64,000 bases of DNA from Methyloversatilis discipulorum (GTDB taxonomy: Bacteria > Pseudomonadota > Gammaproteobacteria > Burkholderiales > Rhodocyclaceae): positions 868,001 to 932,000 of the forward strand of contig NZ_ARVV01000001.1 in assembly GCF_000385375.1 (NCBI RefSeq), in the 5' to 3' direction. The notes below the pieces were generated by a model. That model was given only the letters and a program-made list of their open reading frames with translations. It was not told the DNA's origin and ran no database searches. The translations under genes and the position numbers were made by a program. This document shows positions 7,855 through 17,088 of this stretch, one piece after another; the first letter of the stretch is position 1; the number at the start of each line of letters is the position of its first letter.

Positions 7855-8745
7855 ATGATTCCCGTGCGCAAGACCGATGTGGTGCTGGGCAAGCCCCTGC
7901 CGTATTCGCTGTACGACCAGAACAACAAGCTGCTGCTGAAAGCTGGCGTCGTGGTGCAGACGCAGAACCAGCTCGACGTGCTGAGCGAGCGCGGTCTGTA
8001 CCGCGACCGCATGGCGGCCAATCAGGTGCAGGCGCCGTCCAGCATCGTGCCGGACGGCGAGCCGGCGCCGGACAAGGACGGCATCCTGCTCGACCTGGAG
8101 GACATCCGGCTGCAGGTCGGCGACCTGCTGCAACTGCAGGGCGTCGCCGCCGACGCACCGCGCCATGCGGTGAAGCTGCTCGGCTACGCGAAGGGACGCA
8201 GCGTCATGGTGACGCCGCCGATGGTCGATGGCGCCTACGCGATGGTGAAGCAGGACGCCGCCTTCGTCGTCCGTTTCTTCTCCGGCAAGAGCGTGTACGC
8301 CTTCCCGGCGCACGTGCTGAAGATGTCGAACACGCCCTTTCCCTACCTGCACCTGAGCTATCCGAAGAAGGTGCGTGGCATGCGCGTGCGCCGCGCCCAG
8401 CGCGCCAGCGTGCGGCTGATCTCGTCGGTCACCGACATGTATGGAGCGCTGTACGCCGGCACCCTGGTCGATATCAGCAAGGGCGGGGCGTTGCTTGCCG
8501 CCAAGGCCGCGCTGGGTGAAATCGGCGACCTGTTGCAGTTGAAGTTCAGGCTGCAGTTCGACGACATCGACCAGTTCGTGCATGTCAAGGCGGGCATCCG
8601 CTCGGTGCGCAGCAATCCGGACTCGGAGGGCGAGGCCTTCGCGCTGCACCACGGGCTCGAGTTCGTCGAAGTGCAGGGCAGCGACCGGCTGGCGCTGTCC
8701 GCCTACACCTATCAGAAGCTGATCGAAGCGAGCGACGTGGCCTGA
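7855..8745 (+). CDS. YcgR-like PilZ c-di-GMP effector
   Basis: 296 residues. An N-terminal segment (1-50) with GKPLPYSLYDQNNKLLLKAG, a flagellar-brake (YcgR-N) domain at about 80-175, then a PilZ domain opening with RRAQR (RxxxR) near 181 and carrying DISKGG (DxSxxG) near 205; these two motifs form the c-di-GMP pocket. It is expected to be a cytosolic c-di-GMP receptor that slows motility or controls surface behaviour. It stands alone, 66 bp after lutB, with no flagellar genes nearby, so the target is unknown. Confidence 0.9.
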   Translation: MIPVRKTDVVLGKPLPYSLYDQNNKLLLKAGVVVQTQNQLDVLSERGLYRDRMAANQVQAPSSIVPDGEPAPDKDGILLDLEDIRLQVGDLLQLQGVAADAPRHAVKLLGYAKGRSVMVTPPMVDGAYAMVKQDAAFVVRFFSGKSVYAFPAHVLKMSNTPFPYLHLSYPKKVRGMRVRRAQRASVRLISSVTDMYGALYAGTLVDISKGGALLAAKAALGEIGDLLQLKFRLQFDDIDQFVHVKAGIRSVRSNPDSEGEAFALHHGLEFVEVQGSDRLALSAYTYQKLIEASDVA

Positions 8746-8826
8746 ATCTGCGCTTGCGCGGACGAAATGCGGCGCAATGCCGCATCCGGGCGTAACATTC
8801 GCGCCGTCCATGCACGGAGCGACGCC

Positions 8827-9306
8827 ATGAAATGCCCGTTCTGCAGCTCCCCCGATACCCAGGTGGTCGAAACCCGCGAAAGCGAGGATGGCGACATCAT
8901 CCGTCGCCGGCGCCGCTGCGCGCACTGCGACAAGCGCTTCACCACCTACGAGCGGGTCGAGCTGAAGATGCCGCAGATCGTCAAGAAGGACGGTCGGCGC
9001 GCCGACTACGATCGCGAAAAGCTGCGCGCCAGCATGATGCTGGCGCTGCGCAAGCGCCCGGTCACCACCGAGTCGGTGGATCTGGCGATGGACCGCATCG
9101 AGGAACGCCTGCTCACGATGGGGGTGCGCGAACTGGCCACCGACCGCCTCGGCGAACTGGTGATGCGCGAACTGAAGAAGCTCGACAAGATCGGCTACAT
9201 CCGCTTTGCCAGCGTCTATCGCAATTTCGAGGATGTCGATGAATTTTCGGAGGTCGTGCGCGAGGTGACCAAGCCGCCGCGCGCGCCGCGCAAGACGGGA
9301 GGCTGA
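8827..9306 (+). CDS. nrdR: Transcriptional repressor NrdR
   Basis: 159 residues, normal length. A zinc ribbon with C3, C6, C31 and C34 is followed by an ATP-cone domain (about 49-139). NrdR represses ribonucleotide reductase genes in response to ATP/dATP. Start at 8827 gives the universal MKCPFC N-terminus. It abuts ribD without a gap (TGA then ATG), a common pairing in proteobacteria; glyA, often upstream, is absent here. Confidence 0.97.
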   Translation: MKCPFCSSPDTQVVETRESEDGDIIRRRRRCAHCDKRFTTYERVELKMPQIVKKDGRRADYDREKLRASMMLALRKRPVTTESVDLAMDRIEERLLTMGVRELATDRLGELVMRELKKLDKIGYIRFASVYRNFEDVDEFSEVVREVTKPPRAPRKTGG

Positions 9307-10413
9307 ATGGCGCACGACGCCTCGCTTGACACCCTTTTCATGGCACGCGCGCTGAAGCTGGCCGCGCGCGGGATGTGGACCACGTCACCGAATCCGCGCG
9401 TCGGCTGCGTGCTGGTGCGCGATGGTCAGATCGTCGGCGAAGGCTGGCATGAGAAGGCCGGGGAGCCGCACGCCGAAGTGCATGCCTTGCGAGCCGCTGG
9501 CGACGCTGCGCGCGGGGCGACTGCCTACGTGACGCTGGAACCCTGTAGCCACCACGGCCGCACGCCGCCGTGTGCCGATGCGCTGGTCAAGGCCGGCGTG
9601 GCGCGCGTCGTCGCCGCCATGCAGGACCCGAATCCACTGGTCGCCGGCAACGGGCTGGCGCGACTGCGCGCCGCCGGCATCGCTACCGACTGCGGCGTGC
9701 TGGAGGCCGACGCGCGCGAACTGAACATCGGTTTCGTGTCGCGCATGACGCGCGGCAAGCCCTGGGTCAGGCTGAAAACCGCCTCGACGCTGGACGGCGT
9801 CACCGCGCTGGAGAACGGTGTCAGCCAGTGGATTACCGGCGCCGCGGCCCGACGTGACGGCCACCGCTGGCGGGCACGCGCCTGTGCGGTGCTGTCGGGC
9901 ATCGGCACGGTGATCGAGGATGACCCCAGCCTGACCGTGCGCGAGGTCGATACCCCGCGCCAGCCGCTGCGCATCATCGTCGACGCGCGGTTGCAGCTGA
10001 CGCCGCAGGCGAAGCTGTTTGCCGACATCGAACGTTCGCCGCTGCTGGTGGTGTGTGCGTCCGACGACACGCCGAAGGCGCAGGCGCTGCGCGATGCCGG
10101 CGCCGAACTGCTGGTGCTGCCGAACGAGGGCGGGAAAGTTGACCTGCCCGCCATGTTCCAGGCGCTTGGCGCGCGGGGCATCAACGAGGTGCACGCCGAA
10201 TCCGGTCACAAGCTGAACGGCTCGCTGCTGCGCGAGGGCTGTGTGGACGAACTGCTGATGTATCTGGCGCCAACGGTGCTCGGGCGCGGCATGGGCCTGT
10301 TCAATCTGGGCCCCTTCGACACGCTGGCCCAGCGCATCGATGTAGACGTCCGCGACATGCGGGCGGTGGGCAAGGACTGGCGGCTGCTGGCCCGGCTTAG
10401 ACCTGCGTCGTAA
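9307..10413 (+). CDS. ribD: Bifunctional riboflavin deaminase/reductase RibD
   Basis: 368 residues. The N-terminal deaminase has HAEVHAL (H55, E57) and PCSHHGRTPPC (C80, C89), the zinc site. The C-terminal half is a DHFR-like reductase (about 150-365). It catalyses the second and third steps of riboflavin synthesis from GTP. It directly follows nrdR; other rib genes are not in the window. Two REP-like elements lie just after the stop. Confidence 0.97.
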   Translation: MAHDASLDTLFMARALKLAARGMWTTSPNPRVGCVLVRDGQIVGEGWHEKAGEPHAEVHALRAAGDAARGATAYVTLEPCSHHGRTPPCADALVKAGVARVVAAMQDPNPLVAGNGLARLRAAGIATDCGVLEADARELNIGFVSRMTRGKPWVRLKTASTLDGVTALENGVSQWITGAAARRDGHRWRARACAVLSGIGTVIEDDPSLTVREVDTPRQPLRIIVDARLQLTPQAKLFADIERSPLLVVCASDDTPKAQALRDAGAELLVLPNEGGKVDLPAMFQALGARGINEVHAESGHKLNGSLLREGCVDELLMYLAPTVLGRGMGLFNLGPFDTLAQRIDVDVRDMRAVGKDWRLLARLRPAS

Positions 10414-10457
10414 GCGCGGGCCATCCGGCGGCACTGGTTTCGGCACAGGCTGCGGTC

Positions 10458-10536
10458 GGGGTCAGAAGACCCCTCCCACAGAACACCCCTCCGGTCGCCG
10501 ATGGGGCGCAGTTACTGTGGGAGCGGCCTTGGCCGC
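10458..10536. repeat. REP-like double-palindrome element, copy 2
   Basis: The same layout as copy 1: GGGGTC-AGAA-GACCCC, TCCCACAG, a spacer, CTGTGGGA, then GCGGCCTTGGCCGC. The first palindrome keeps its stem but has a 4-base loop instead of 2, which suggests selection on the fold. It lies in the ribD / Do-protease convergent gap. Confidence 0.85.
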
Positions 10537-10580
10537 GACGCGGCTGCGGCAAGCCGCCGGCATCGATCCAGGCCGCTGTC

Positions 10581-10657
10581 GGGGTCAAGACCCCTCCCAC
10601 TGAACCCGGCTCCGGCCACGAGTCGGGCGTGATCCCTGTGGGAGCGGCCTCGGCCGC
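10581..10657. repeat. REP-like double-palindrome element, copy 3
   Basis: In direct tandem with copy 2, 44 bp away: GGGGTCAAGACCCC, TCCCACTG, a spacer, CTGTGGGA, then GCGGCCTCGGCCGC. Only loop and arm-end bases differ from copy 1. The pair resembles a bacterial interspersed mosaic element at convergent gene ends. Confidence 0.85.
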
Positions 10658-10675
10658 GACGTCAGAGTTGGGGAA

Positions 10676-12166
10676 TCAGCCTACCCGGATCGGCACGAAC
10701 AGCCGGTTGTCGCCGCGCTGGATCAGCAGCGCGATGCGGCCCTTGGCCTTTTCCACCAGCCTCGCCAGTTCTTCCGCGCTGCCGACCGGCTGACCATTTA
10801 CCGCAAGGATGGCGTCGCCCGGCTGGATTCCCGCCTGTGCGGCCGCGCCGCCGGCGTCGGCTACGACCAGACCGCGGGTGACGCCCAGCTGCTGCGATTC
10901 CGCACCGGTCAGCGGACGCACGGCGAGGCCGAGCCGGTCGCGGACCGGTCCGCTGTCGCGGCCACCTTCGTCGAGCGCCGTCACCTCGCTGTCGCTCTGT
11001 TCGCCCAGCGTCGCGCTCAGGTCACGTTCCGCACCCTGACGCCATACCTTCATCTTGACCGTCTTGCCGGGCGCCAGATTGCCGATCACTTTCGGCAGGT
11101 CGAAGGAATCGGACACCGCTCGGCCATCGACCGACAGGATCACGTCGCCGGCTTGCAGACCGGCCTTGTCGGCCGGACCGCCCTGTTCGACGTTGGCGAC
11201 CAGCGCACCACGCGCGCGGTCGAGGCCGAAGCTGTCGGCCAGTTCGCGCGTGATCGGCTGGATGCTGACGCCGAGACGGGCGTGCTTGGCACGCCCGTAC
11301 TGCTTGATCTGGTCGGCCACCCGCATCGCCACGTCGATCGGAATGGCGAAGGACAGACCCATGAAGCCGCCGGTGCGCGAGTAGATCTGCGAATTGATGC
11401 CGATCACCTCGCCGTTCAGGTTGAACAGCGGACCGCCGGAATTGCCCGGGTTGATCGCTACGTCGGTCTGGATGAAGGGCACCAGTGACTCGTCAGGCAG
11501 CGCGCGCGACTTGGCGCTGACGATGCCGGCAGTCACCGTGTTCTCGAAACCGAAGGGCGCGCCGATGGCGGCTACCCACTCGCCGACGCGGGTGGTGTCG
11601 GCATTGCCCAGCTTCACGGCCGGCAGGTTCTTCGCGTCGATCTTGATCAGCGCGACGTCGGTGCGCTTGTCGCTGCCGATCACCTTTGCCTTGTACTCGC
11701 GCTTGTCGGTGAATTTGACCGTTACCTCGGCGGCATCGGCCACCACGTGTGCATTGGTCAGGATATAGCCGTCAGGACTGATGACGAAGCCGGAGCCGAT
11801 GCCGCGCGGCGCCGGTCCTTCACCGCCACGCTGCGGGTTCTGCGGCACCGGGATGCCGAAGCGGCGGAAGAACTCGAACATCGGGTCGTTCGGATTCACC
11901 GCCACGCGCGAAGGCTTGCCGATCACGCTGATGTTCACCACCGACGGCGAGGTCTGCTCGACCAGCGTGCTGAAATCCGGAAGGCCGGCAACCAGGGGCG
12001 CCGTCGTCGGCGCGGTGATCGTCGCCGCCTGTGCAATCTGCACCGGCTTCGACTGCGGTGCGGCTTCTGCGTGGCGCATCCAGTCGACAGTCGTCGCCGT
12101 GGCGCCCAGCCCGAAGGCCGTCGCGGTCAGTGCGGCGAGTGCGGTACGAGACAGCTTGATCTTCAT
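10676..12166 (-). CDS. Periplasmic Do-like serine protease (DegP/MucD family)
   Basis: 496 residues. The start at 12166 has AGGAGAGG upstream and gives a signal peptide of about 35 residues. The trypsin-like domain has H140 (LTNAHVV), D170 (TDVALIKI) and S243 (GNSGGPL), followed by two PDZ domains (about 280-370 and 405-490). It should degrade or refold damaged envelope proteins. The stretch GGEGPAPRG (about 114-122) is the usual flexible loop. No sigma-E/RseA genes lie upstream, unlike the algU-mucABCD arrangement. Confidence 0.94.
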   Translation of the reverse strand: MKIKLSRTALAALTATAFGLGATATTVDWMRHAEAAPQSKPVQIAQAATITAPTTAPLVAGLPDFSTLVEQTSPSVVNISVIGKPSRVAVNPNDPMFEFFRRFGIPVPQNPQRGGEGPAPRGIGSGFVISPDGYILTNAHVVADAAEVTVKFTDKREYKAKVIGSDKRTDVALIKIDAKNLPAVKLGNADTTRVGEWVAAIGAPFGFENTVTAGIVSAKSRALPDESLVPFIQTDVAINPGNSGGPLFNLNGEVIGINSQIYSRTGGFMGLSFAIPIDVAMRVADQIKQYGRAKHARLGVSIQPITRELADSFGLDRARGALVANVEQGGPADKAGLQAGDVILSVDGRAVSDSFDLPKVIGNLAPGKTVKMKVWRQGAERDLSATLGEQSDSEVTALDEGGRDSGPVRDRLGLAVRPLTGAESQQLGVTRGLVVADAGGAAAQAGIQPGDAILAVNGQPVGSAEELARLVEKAKGRIALLIQRGDNRLFVPIRVG

Positions 12167-12537
12167 CGATGTCCTCTCCTGACGTGTGTTTGCGCGCCTG
12201 ACAACCTGGCTGAAATGAGTCGGCGCAACTTCTGGGCGAACGATGGAGCGGGCCCGGCTGCGGGCTGTTCCGGTGGCTTGCATCCGGAAACAATCGTCAA
12301 GCCGTGGGCCGAGGGTCTATTGACAGTGGCTCGCGCGCTGCAAACGCGGTTCGCGACTCAAGGTCAACAGGCCCTAACGCTGTTCAATCTGGGGAGCAAA
12401 AACGCCATATCAAGGGTCACAGACTGCTCAAACCTCTTGAAAACCCCGGCCTGCGCCGCCAACATGGACGGCCCGGGTCGCCGAAGGCGGGCGCAAGCCG
12501 GCCGCCGACCCACCATATATATAAGTACAGGAAGAAC
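12167..12537. other. 371-bp divergent intergenic region between Do-protease and folE
   Basis: Both flanking genes start outwards from here, so it must hold two promoters. A perfect TTGACA occurs at 12320-12325 facing folE, but I see no good -10 hexamer 16-18 bp downstream. An AT-rich run (CATATATATAAG) lies just before the folE ribosome site. No sigma-E-like pair was found for the protease. No convincing coding sequence is present. Confidence 0.5.
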
Positions 12538-13149
12538 ATGAAGAGCACTGACACCGGTCGTCCGACCCGCGAGGAAGCCGAAGCGGCCGTTCGCACCCTG
12601 ATCCGCTGGACCGGCGACGATCCGACGCGCGAAGGCCTGATCGACACGCCGAAGCGCGTGGTCAAGGCCTACGAGGAGTTCTTTGCGGGCTACGCAGAGG
12701 ATCCGCGCGAAGTGCTGTCGCGCACCTTCGAGGAAGTCGAGGGCTACGACGAGGTGATCGCACTGACCGGCATCCGCTTCGAGAGCCATTGCGAACACCA
12801 TATGGTGCCCATCATCGGTACGGCACACGTCGCCTATCTGCCGGATCGCCGCGTGGTCGGCATTTCCAAGCTGGCGCGACTGGTCGAGGTGTTCGCCAAG
12901 CGCCTGCAGATCCAGGAAAAGATGACCGTGCAGGTGGCCGACGCACTGTATGAAGTGCTGCAGCCTCGCGGCGTAGCCGTCGTGATCGAGGCCGCGCACG
13001 AGTGCATGACCACGCGGGGCGTGCACAAGCCGGGTGTCGCGATGGTCACCAGCCGCATGCTGGGCGCCTTCCGCGATGACGCGCGCACCCGCCGCGAGTT
13101 CTTCGATCTGATCGGCCGCTCCGGCGGCAGCGGCAGCTGCGGCGTCTGA
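12538..13149 (+). CDS. folE: GTP cyclohydrolase I FolE
   Basis: 203 residues with start ATG at 12538 after CAGGAAG. Zinc ligands C85, H88 (SHCEHH) and C156 (AHECM) are present, along with the GVHKPG signature near 161. It converts GTP to dihydroneopterin triphosphate, the first step of folate/pterin synthesis. It is monocistronic, with a terminator after the stop. Confidence 0.96.
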   Translation: MKSTDTGRPTREEAEAAVRTLIRWTGDDPTREGLIDTPKRVVKAYEEFFAGYAEDPREVLSRTFEEVEGYDEVIALTGIRFESHCEHHMVPIIGTAHVAYLPDRRVVGISKLARLVEVFAKRLQIQEKMTVQVADALYEVLQPRGVAVVIEAAHECMTTRGVHKPGVAMVTSRMLGAFRDDARTRREFFDLIGRSGGSGSCGV

Positions 13150-13182
13150 GTTCGCGCAGTGGTCCGTCTGGCGGACACATGG

Positions 13183-13213
13183 AGCCCGGGTGCTGATCGG
13201 CCCGGGCTTTTTT
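13183..13213 (+). terminator. Rho-independent terminator of folE
   Basis: AGCCCGGG (13183-13190), a 10-base loop, CCCGGGCT (13201-13208), then a run of six T. The stem is 8 bp and entirely paired. Confidence 0.9.
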
Positions 13214-13381
13214 GTATCCGTGCTCCGTCGAACCACAGCCGGACGTCGATGCCGCGGGTCACGCAGACCGGGCGCACGAGGCGCCACGCCTGCAAATGCC
13301 CCGCCGCTTTCGCGCGAACTGGCCTTGTTGCGCAAAAACCACAAGACTTGATCCAGGGGCATACGTAATTCAACGCATGGC

Positions 13382-13411
13382 TTGCGGCCGACTTTGCTGC
13401 TTCGGTACAGT
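13382..13411 (+). promoter_or_regulatory. Candidate porin promoter
   Basis: TTGCGG (13382-13387) and TACAGT (13406-13411) are 18 bp apart. Transcription would begin near 13418, exactly where an inverted repeat CACCTTC (13418-13424) / GAAGGTG (13434-13440) would put a hairpin at the mRNA 5' end. The match is modest. The rest of 13214-13518 shows no gene. Confidence 0.35.
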
Positions 13412-13518
13412 CCGCCACACCTTCTGAAGCTCCGAAGGTGTGTAGCCCGGCAGTGCAGCGGCCGCGAGGCCGAATACGATCCGGGCACCCACTATCATCG
13501 CAAGAGGAGATTTGCGTA

Positions 13519-14655
13519 ATGTCCAAGAAACTGCTTGCCGCTGCCATTGCCGCAGCGCTCGCCCCGGCCGCCGTCATGGCCGAAGCTTCCAACGTGACCA
13601 TCTACGGTCGCATCGACTACGGTTTCATGTCCCGCGGTGGTGACAGCGGTGGCCTGTCGCAAGCCGGTCGCACTGGCCGTCTGAACGACTTCGAAGACGG
13701 TATCCTCGGCACCAACCGCTTCGGCTTCAAGGGTTCGGAAGATCTGGGCAACGGCCTGAAGGCCATCTACGAATTCGAATTCGGCTTCTCGGGCGACAGC
13801 GGCACCTCGTTCGGTTCCACCACCAACCGTCACAGCTGGGTTGGCCTGACCGGTGCCTTCGGTACCGCCCTCGGTGGCCGCGTTGATGGCGCCCGTTACT
13901 CCTTCGTCGGCAAGTACGACCCGTTCAAGAACCAGACCGTTGCCAACGCCGGTTCGCTGTTCGGCGTGACCTCGGGTCTGGGTCAGGCTGACCGTGCTGA
14001 CAACGCCGTTGTGTACATCACCCCGGAACTGGCCCCCGGCCTGAAGTTCCTGGCTGCTTACACCACGTCGCTGCTGTCGGAAGCCGGCTCCGGCGCCATC
14101 GCTGGTCAGGACGTCGAAACTGGCGACACCCCGCTGTACGCGATCGCCGCCATGTACGACAACGGCCCGATCAGCCTGCTGCTCGACTACGAAAACCTCC
14201 AGATCAAGCGCGTTGCCCCGGGCGGCGGCGATCTCGAATTCGACCTGTGGGTTGCTGGTGCCAGCTACGACTTCGGCGTTGCCAAGCTGTCGGCTTACTA
14301 CGAAAGCACCGAAGGTGACGACACCGCCTCGAAGGCTGTCTCGAACGGCGACGGCTGGCTGATCGGTCTGTCGGCTCCGGTGACTTCGAACATCACCCTG
14401 AAGGCTTCGTACGTCAAGGCCAACGACGATCGCGCTGCTGACAGCGATTGCTCGAAGTGGGGCATCGGTGGCGAGTACGCCTTCTCGAAGCGCACCACCG
14501 CGTACGCAACCTACGCCAAGATCAACAACGACGATCTGGCCCGTTGCGGCATCTCGAAGAACGCTGCCGGCGGCAACGGCACGGGTTCGGGCGGCGCCAA
14601 CGGCACCGGCTACGGCGATTCCGGCTTCAACATCGGTCTCGCTCACACCTTCTAA
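13519..14655 (+). CDS. Outer-membrane general porin (Gram-negative porin family)
   Basis: 378 residues, start at 13519 with AAGAGGAGA upstream. A signal peptide ending VMAEA (about 1-21) is followed by NVTIYGRIDYGF, the typical first strand of betaproteobacterial trimeric porins, and the chain ends in a C-terminal Phe (GLAHTF), needed for insertion by the Bam complex. The codon choice is more biased than in neighbours (many GGT, GTT and GCT), as in very abundant proteins. A Gly/Asn/Ser-rich stretch near residues 350-370 is probably an external loop. Confidence 0.95.
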   Translation: MSKKLLAAAIAAALAPAAVMAEASNVTIYGRIDYGFMSRGGDSGGLSQAGRTGRLNDFEDGILGTNRFGFKGSEDLGNGLKAIYEFEFGFSGDSGTSFGSTTNRHSWVGLTGAFGTALGGRVDGARYSFVGKYDPFKNQTVANAGSLFGVTSGLGQADRADNAVVYITPELAPGLKFLAAYTTSLLSEAGSGAIAGQDVETGDTPLYAIAAMYDNGPISLLLDYENLQIKRVAPGGGDLEFDLWVAGASYDFGVAKLSAYYESTEGDDTASKAVSNGDGWLIGLSAPVTSNITLKASYVKANDDRAADSDCSKWGIGGEYAFSKRTTAYATYAKINNDDLARCGISKNAAGGNGTGSGGANGTGYGDSGFNIGLAHTF

Positions 14656-14684
14656 TCGGTTTCCGATCAGAAAGTCGTGCTCAA

Positions 14685-14710
14685 ACGGGCGCCTTCGGGC
14701 GCCCGTTTTT
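14685..14710 (+). terminator. Rho-independent terminator of the porin gene
   Basis: ACGGGCGCC, the tetraloop TTCG, GGCGCCCGT, then five T. The C(TTCG)G loop is the especially stable type. It lies 29 bp after the stop. Confidence 0.95.
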
Positions 14711-15020
14711 CGTTCACCTGCCACATCAGCTTATTGTGATCGTTTGTCGAGAAGGCAGGCGCGCGCCAGGTCAATCTAATGGACGCACAGGCGGGACTGT
14801 TGGAAGAGGGGCTGCGTGGCAGGCGGCAGAGAAATGAATGCCTGCTCGTGACGGGTATCTCGCATGTTCGATGCCCTTGCTGGCGCCTGCGTCCCATTGC
14901 TGCGCGGCTGATCAGCTAGCTCGACCGTCGCCAGATCTTCAGGCGCGACGGGGTATGCAACGTGTCCGCCTAACGGAGGTGGTCGCATTGTGATCAAGCC
15001 CCCGCTCGCCAAACCTGTAC
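14711..15020. other. 310-bp gap with no recognised feature
   Basis: This region lies between the porin terminator and the stop of the minus-strand cyclase. I see no gene, RNA or strong palindrome. Short open frames lack ribosome sites. Confidence 0.5.
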
Positions 15021-16334
15021 TCACCCTGCGTCGAGCAGGATGTCCACGCTGTCCGTCCGCAATTCGGTGCTGTCCTCCTTGCGCCCGATCAGCCGATACA
15101 CCACGGTGTCGCCCTTGCCCTTGAGGTAAAGCGTTTGCGGCTCGTGGAAGTCGTAGCGGCTGCGCAGCCGCAGGTAGGTCGCGGTATCGACCTGCACCAT
15201 GCCGGGCACGCCCTCGGTAGTGATGCGGCTGGCCAGATTCACCGTGTCGCCCCACAGGTCGTAGATGAACTTCTTCTTGCCGACGACGCCGGCGACGACC
15301 GGGCCGGTGCCTATGCCTATGCGCAGATCGAGCAATACGCCGGTGCCGGTGGTCTGATTACGCAGCCAGTCGCGCATTTCCAATGCGAGGTCGGCGACGG
15401 CCGCCGTGTAGTCGGCGTTTCCAGAATTCAGTCCGCCGGCCACCATGTAGGCGTCGCCTATGGTCTTGATCTTCTCCAGGCCACGCGCCTCGGCCTGTTC
15501 GTCGAAGCGGGAGAACACGCGGTTCAGCATCGAGAAAACCTGTGACGGCGTCATGCCGGCGGCGACCTGGGTGAAGTTCACGATGTCGGCGAACATGACG
15601 CTGACGTCAGCGAAGCCGTCGGCGATGTTCTTCTCGTTCTGCTTGAGACGCTCGGCGACCGGCCCTGGCAGGATGTTCAGCAGCAGTCGCTCCGAACGTT
15701 CCTGTTCCTGTTCCAGCAATGTGTGTGCTTCGGCCAGCCGGCGCGCGATGATCTGTTTCTGTTCGATGGCGAAGCGCAGCAGCATGAACACGATGCTGGA
15801 GACGGCGAGGAAGTTCAGCGCGAAGAATACGACGCTGGTTTCCACCGGCACCAGCGCGTTGCGGTAAGTCGCGGCGTCGGCGAGGTAGTAGTCGAAGAAA
15901 CCGGTCAGCGCGACCAGGAAAGCGTAGGCGAAGAACCAGGCCAGCGCCTCGCGCGCGCCGATGCACAGGATGGCGCCGATCGGAGCGAGCAGCCCCCACA
16001 GCAGGATGCCGCTGGCGGTGATGAAGTTGCCGATCGCCCACTGCGCGACGAAAGGCGCGAACAGGAAAAGCCCGAGCTGCGTGTTGCGGAACAGCCGGAA
16101 ATTGCCGCCGTACAGGAAGAGGGCAAGGTTGCCCGCGAGCAGCAGCTGATAGGCGAAGGGCAGCGTGGCCGACAGCCGCGGCCCCAGGCTCCAGTAGACC
16201 GCCAGCCACAGCGTAGAGGCGACGCAGACCAGGCCGGTCGCCAGCACCAGCAGCGATTTGTTGAGGCGCTCGTCGGCGCTGTCCGACGGCAGGATGCCGC
16301 CGCTGCGCAGGCGCGTGAAGAAGCCGGTACTCAT
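15021..16334 (-). CDS. Membrane-bound class III adenylate cyclase
   Basis: 437 residues. Six probable transmembrane helices (about 28-48, 60-77, 85-103, 107-125, 130-148, 165-187) are followed by a helical linker (190-225) and a class III cyclase domain (about 240-410). Metal-binding D250 (FADIVNFT) and D294 (TIGDAYM), adenine-selecting K290 and D363 (WGDTVNLASR), N366 and R370 are all present, so it should be active and make cAMP rather than cGMP. It lies 40 bp downstream of the pilin operon on the same strand and may be cotranscribed with it. Confidence 0.9.
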   Translation of the reverse strand: MSTGFFTRLRSGGILPSDSADERLNKSLLVLATGLVCVASTLWLAVYWSLGPRLSATLPFAYQLLLAGNLALFLYGGNFRLFRNTQLGLFLFAPFVAQWAIGNFITASGILLWGLLAPIGAILCIGAREALAWFFAYAFLVALTGFFDYYLADAATYRNALVPVETSVVFFALNFLAVSSIVFMLLRFAIEQKQIIARRLAEAHTLLEQEQERSERLLLNILPGPVAERLKQNEKNIADGFADVSVMFADIVNFTQVAAGMTPSQVFSMLNRVFSRFDEQAEARGLEKIKTIGDAYMVAGGLNSGNADYTAAVADLALEMRDWLRNQTTGTGVLLDLRIGIGTGPVVAGVVGKKKFIYDLWGDTVNLASRITTEGVPGMVQVDTATYLRLRSRYDFHEPQTLYLKGKGDTVVYRLIGRKEDSTELRTDSVDILLDAG

Positions 16335-16374
16335 CGCACGGACCCGTGAATATCTGTCGCTGTTAAGAGACGGG

Positions 16375-17088
16375 TCACGGCAGCTGCCCGGAACTGATCA
16401 TGCGGCCGAACAGCACGAAGCGCGATTCCCATACCACCAGATCGTCGAACTCGCCACCGACCGCGTCCGCGCTGCTGCTGCCCTCCCGCGCATACAGCGT
16501 CTGTTCGGCGTTATTTGCGGGTTGGGAGCTGTTCACGTCTTCGTCAATGTTGCTCGTCGAATCGTCGGCGATCAGCGTGCCGACCGCGGTCGTCGCACCG
16601 CGGCCGTTCTCGCCATGCGACCACAGCGCGTAGGCGACCGCCGTCTGGGTGACGATTTCCGATTGCGTGCCGGCCGCGTCGCGCGCGTAGATGCGGATGC
16701 TGCCGGTGTCACTGAGCGCGATGCGCCCGGCCGGGCTCTTCACCATTCCGGACGATACGACGTAGCCGAGCCGGTTGCCCCAGCCGTCGAGCCCGCGTAC
16801 GCCCAGTGTCGTCCACGGCAGCAGGCCGCGTCGGCTGGCGCAACTGCCGCCGGCGCGGCTCTGTTCGGTGCCGTCGGTCGCCGACACGGCGGGGCAGGGC
16901 AGCGAGCGATTGGCGACGGCGTAGGCGGTGACCGCCTCGCGCGCCTCGCGCAGCGCGTCCTGCGTTTCGGCGATGCGCGCGCGCAGCATGGCCATCTGCA
17001 GCGTACCGATCGCGCCGACGCTGAGCAGCGCGATGATGGTCAGCGCCATCGCGATCTCGACCAGGGTGAATCCGCGCGCTGTCTTCAT
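16375..17088 (-). CDS. Type IV pilin-like protein with class III prepilin signal
   Basis: 237 residues. The short leader MKTARG is followed by FTLVEIAM, so cleavage is predicted after G6 with the conserved Glu at +5, then a hydrophobic helix. The passenger domain has LPCP (near 66), LPWTTLG (near 92) and DGWGNRLGY (near 103), a pattern shared with the neighbouring 299-residue protein. It is larger than a typical major pseudopilin. It is the last gene of the MSHA-like operon; its start overlaps the preceding stop (ATGA). No prepilin peptidase gene is nearby. Confidence 0.85.
   Translation of the reverse strand: MKTARGFTLVEIAMALTIIALLSVGAIGTLQMAMLRARIAETQDALREAREAVTAYAVANRSLPCPAVSATDGTEQSRAGGSCASRRGLLPWTTLGVRGLDGWGNRLGYVVSSGMVKSPAGRIALSDTGSIRIYARDAAGTQSEIVTQTAVAYALWSHGENGRGATTAVGTLIADDSTSNIDEDVNSSQPANNAEQTLYAREGSSSADAVGGEFDDLVVWESRFVLFGRMISSGQLP

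Noticed and set aside
12320..12325. Perfect TTGACA before folE as a sigma-70 promoter
   Set aside because: No acceptable -10 hexamer occurs 16-18 bp downstream; recorded only as part of the intergenic entry.
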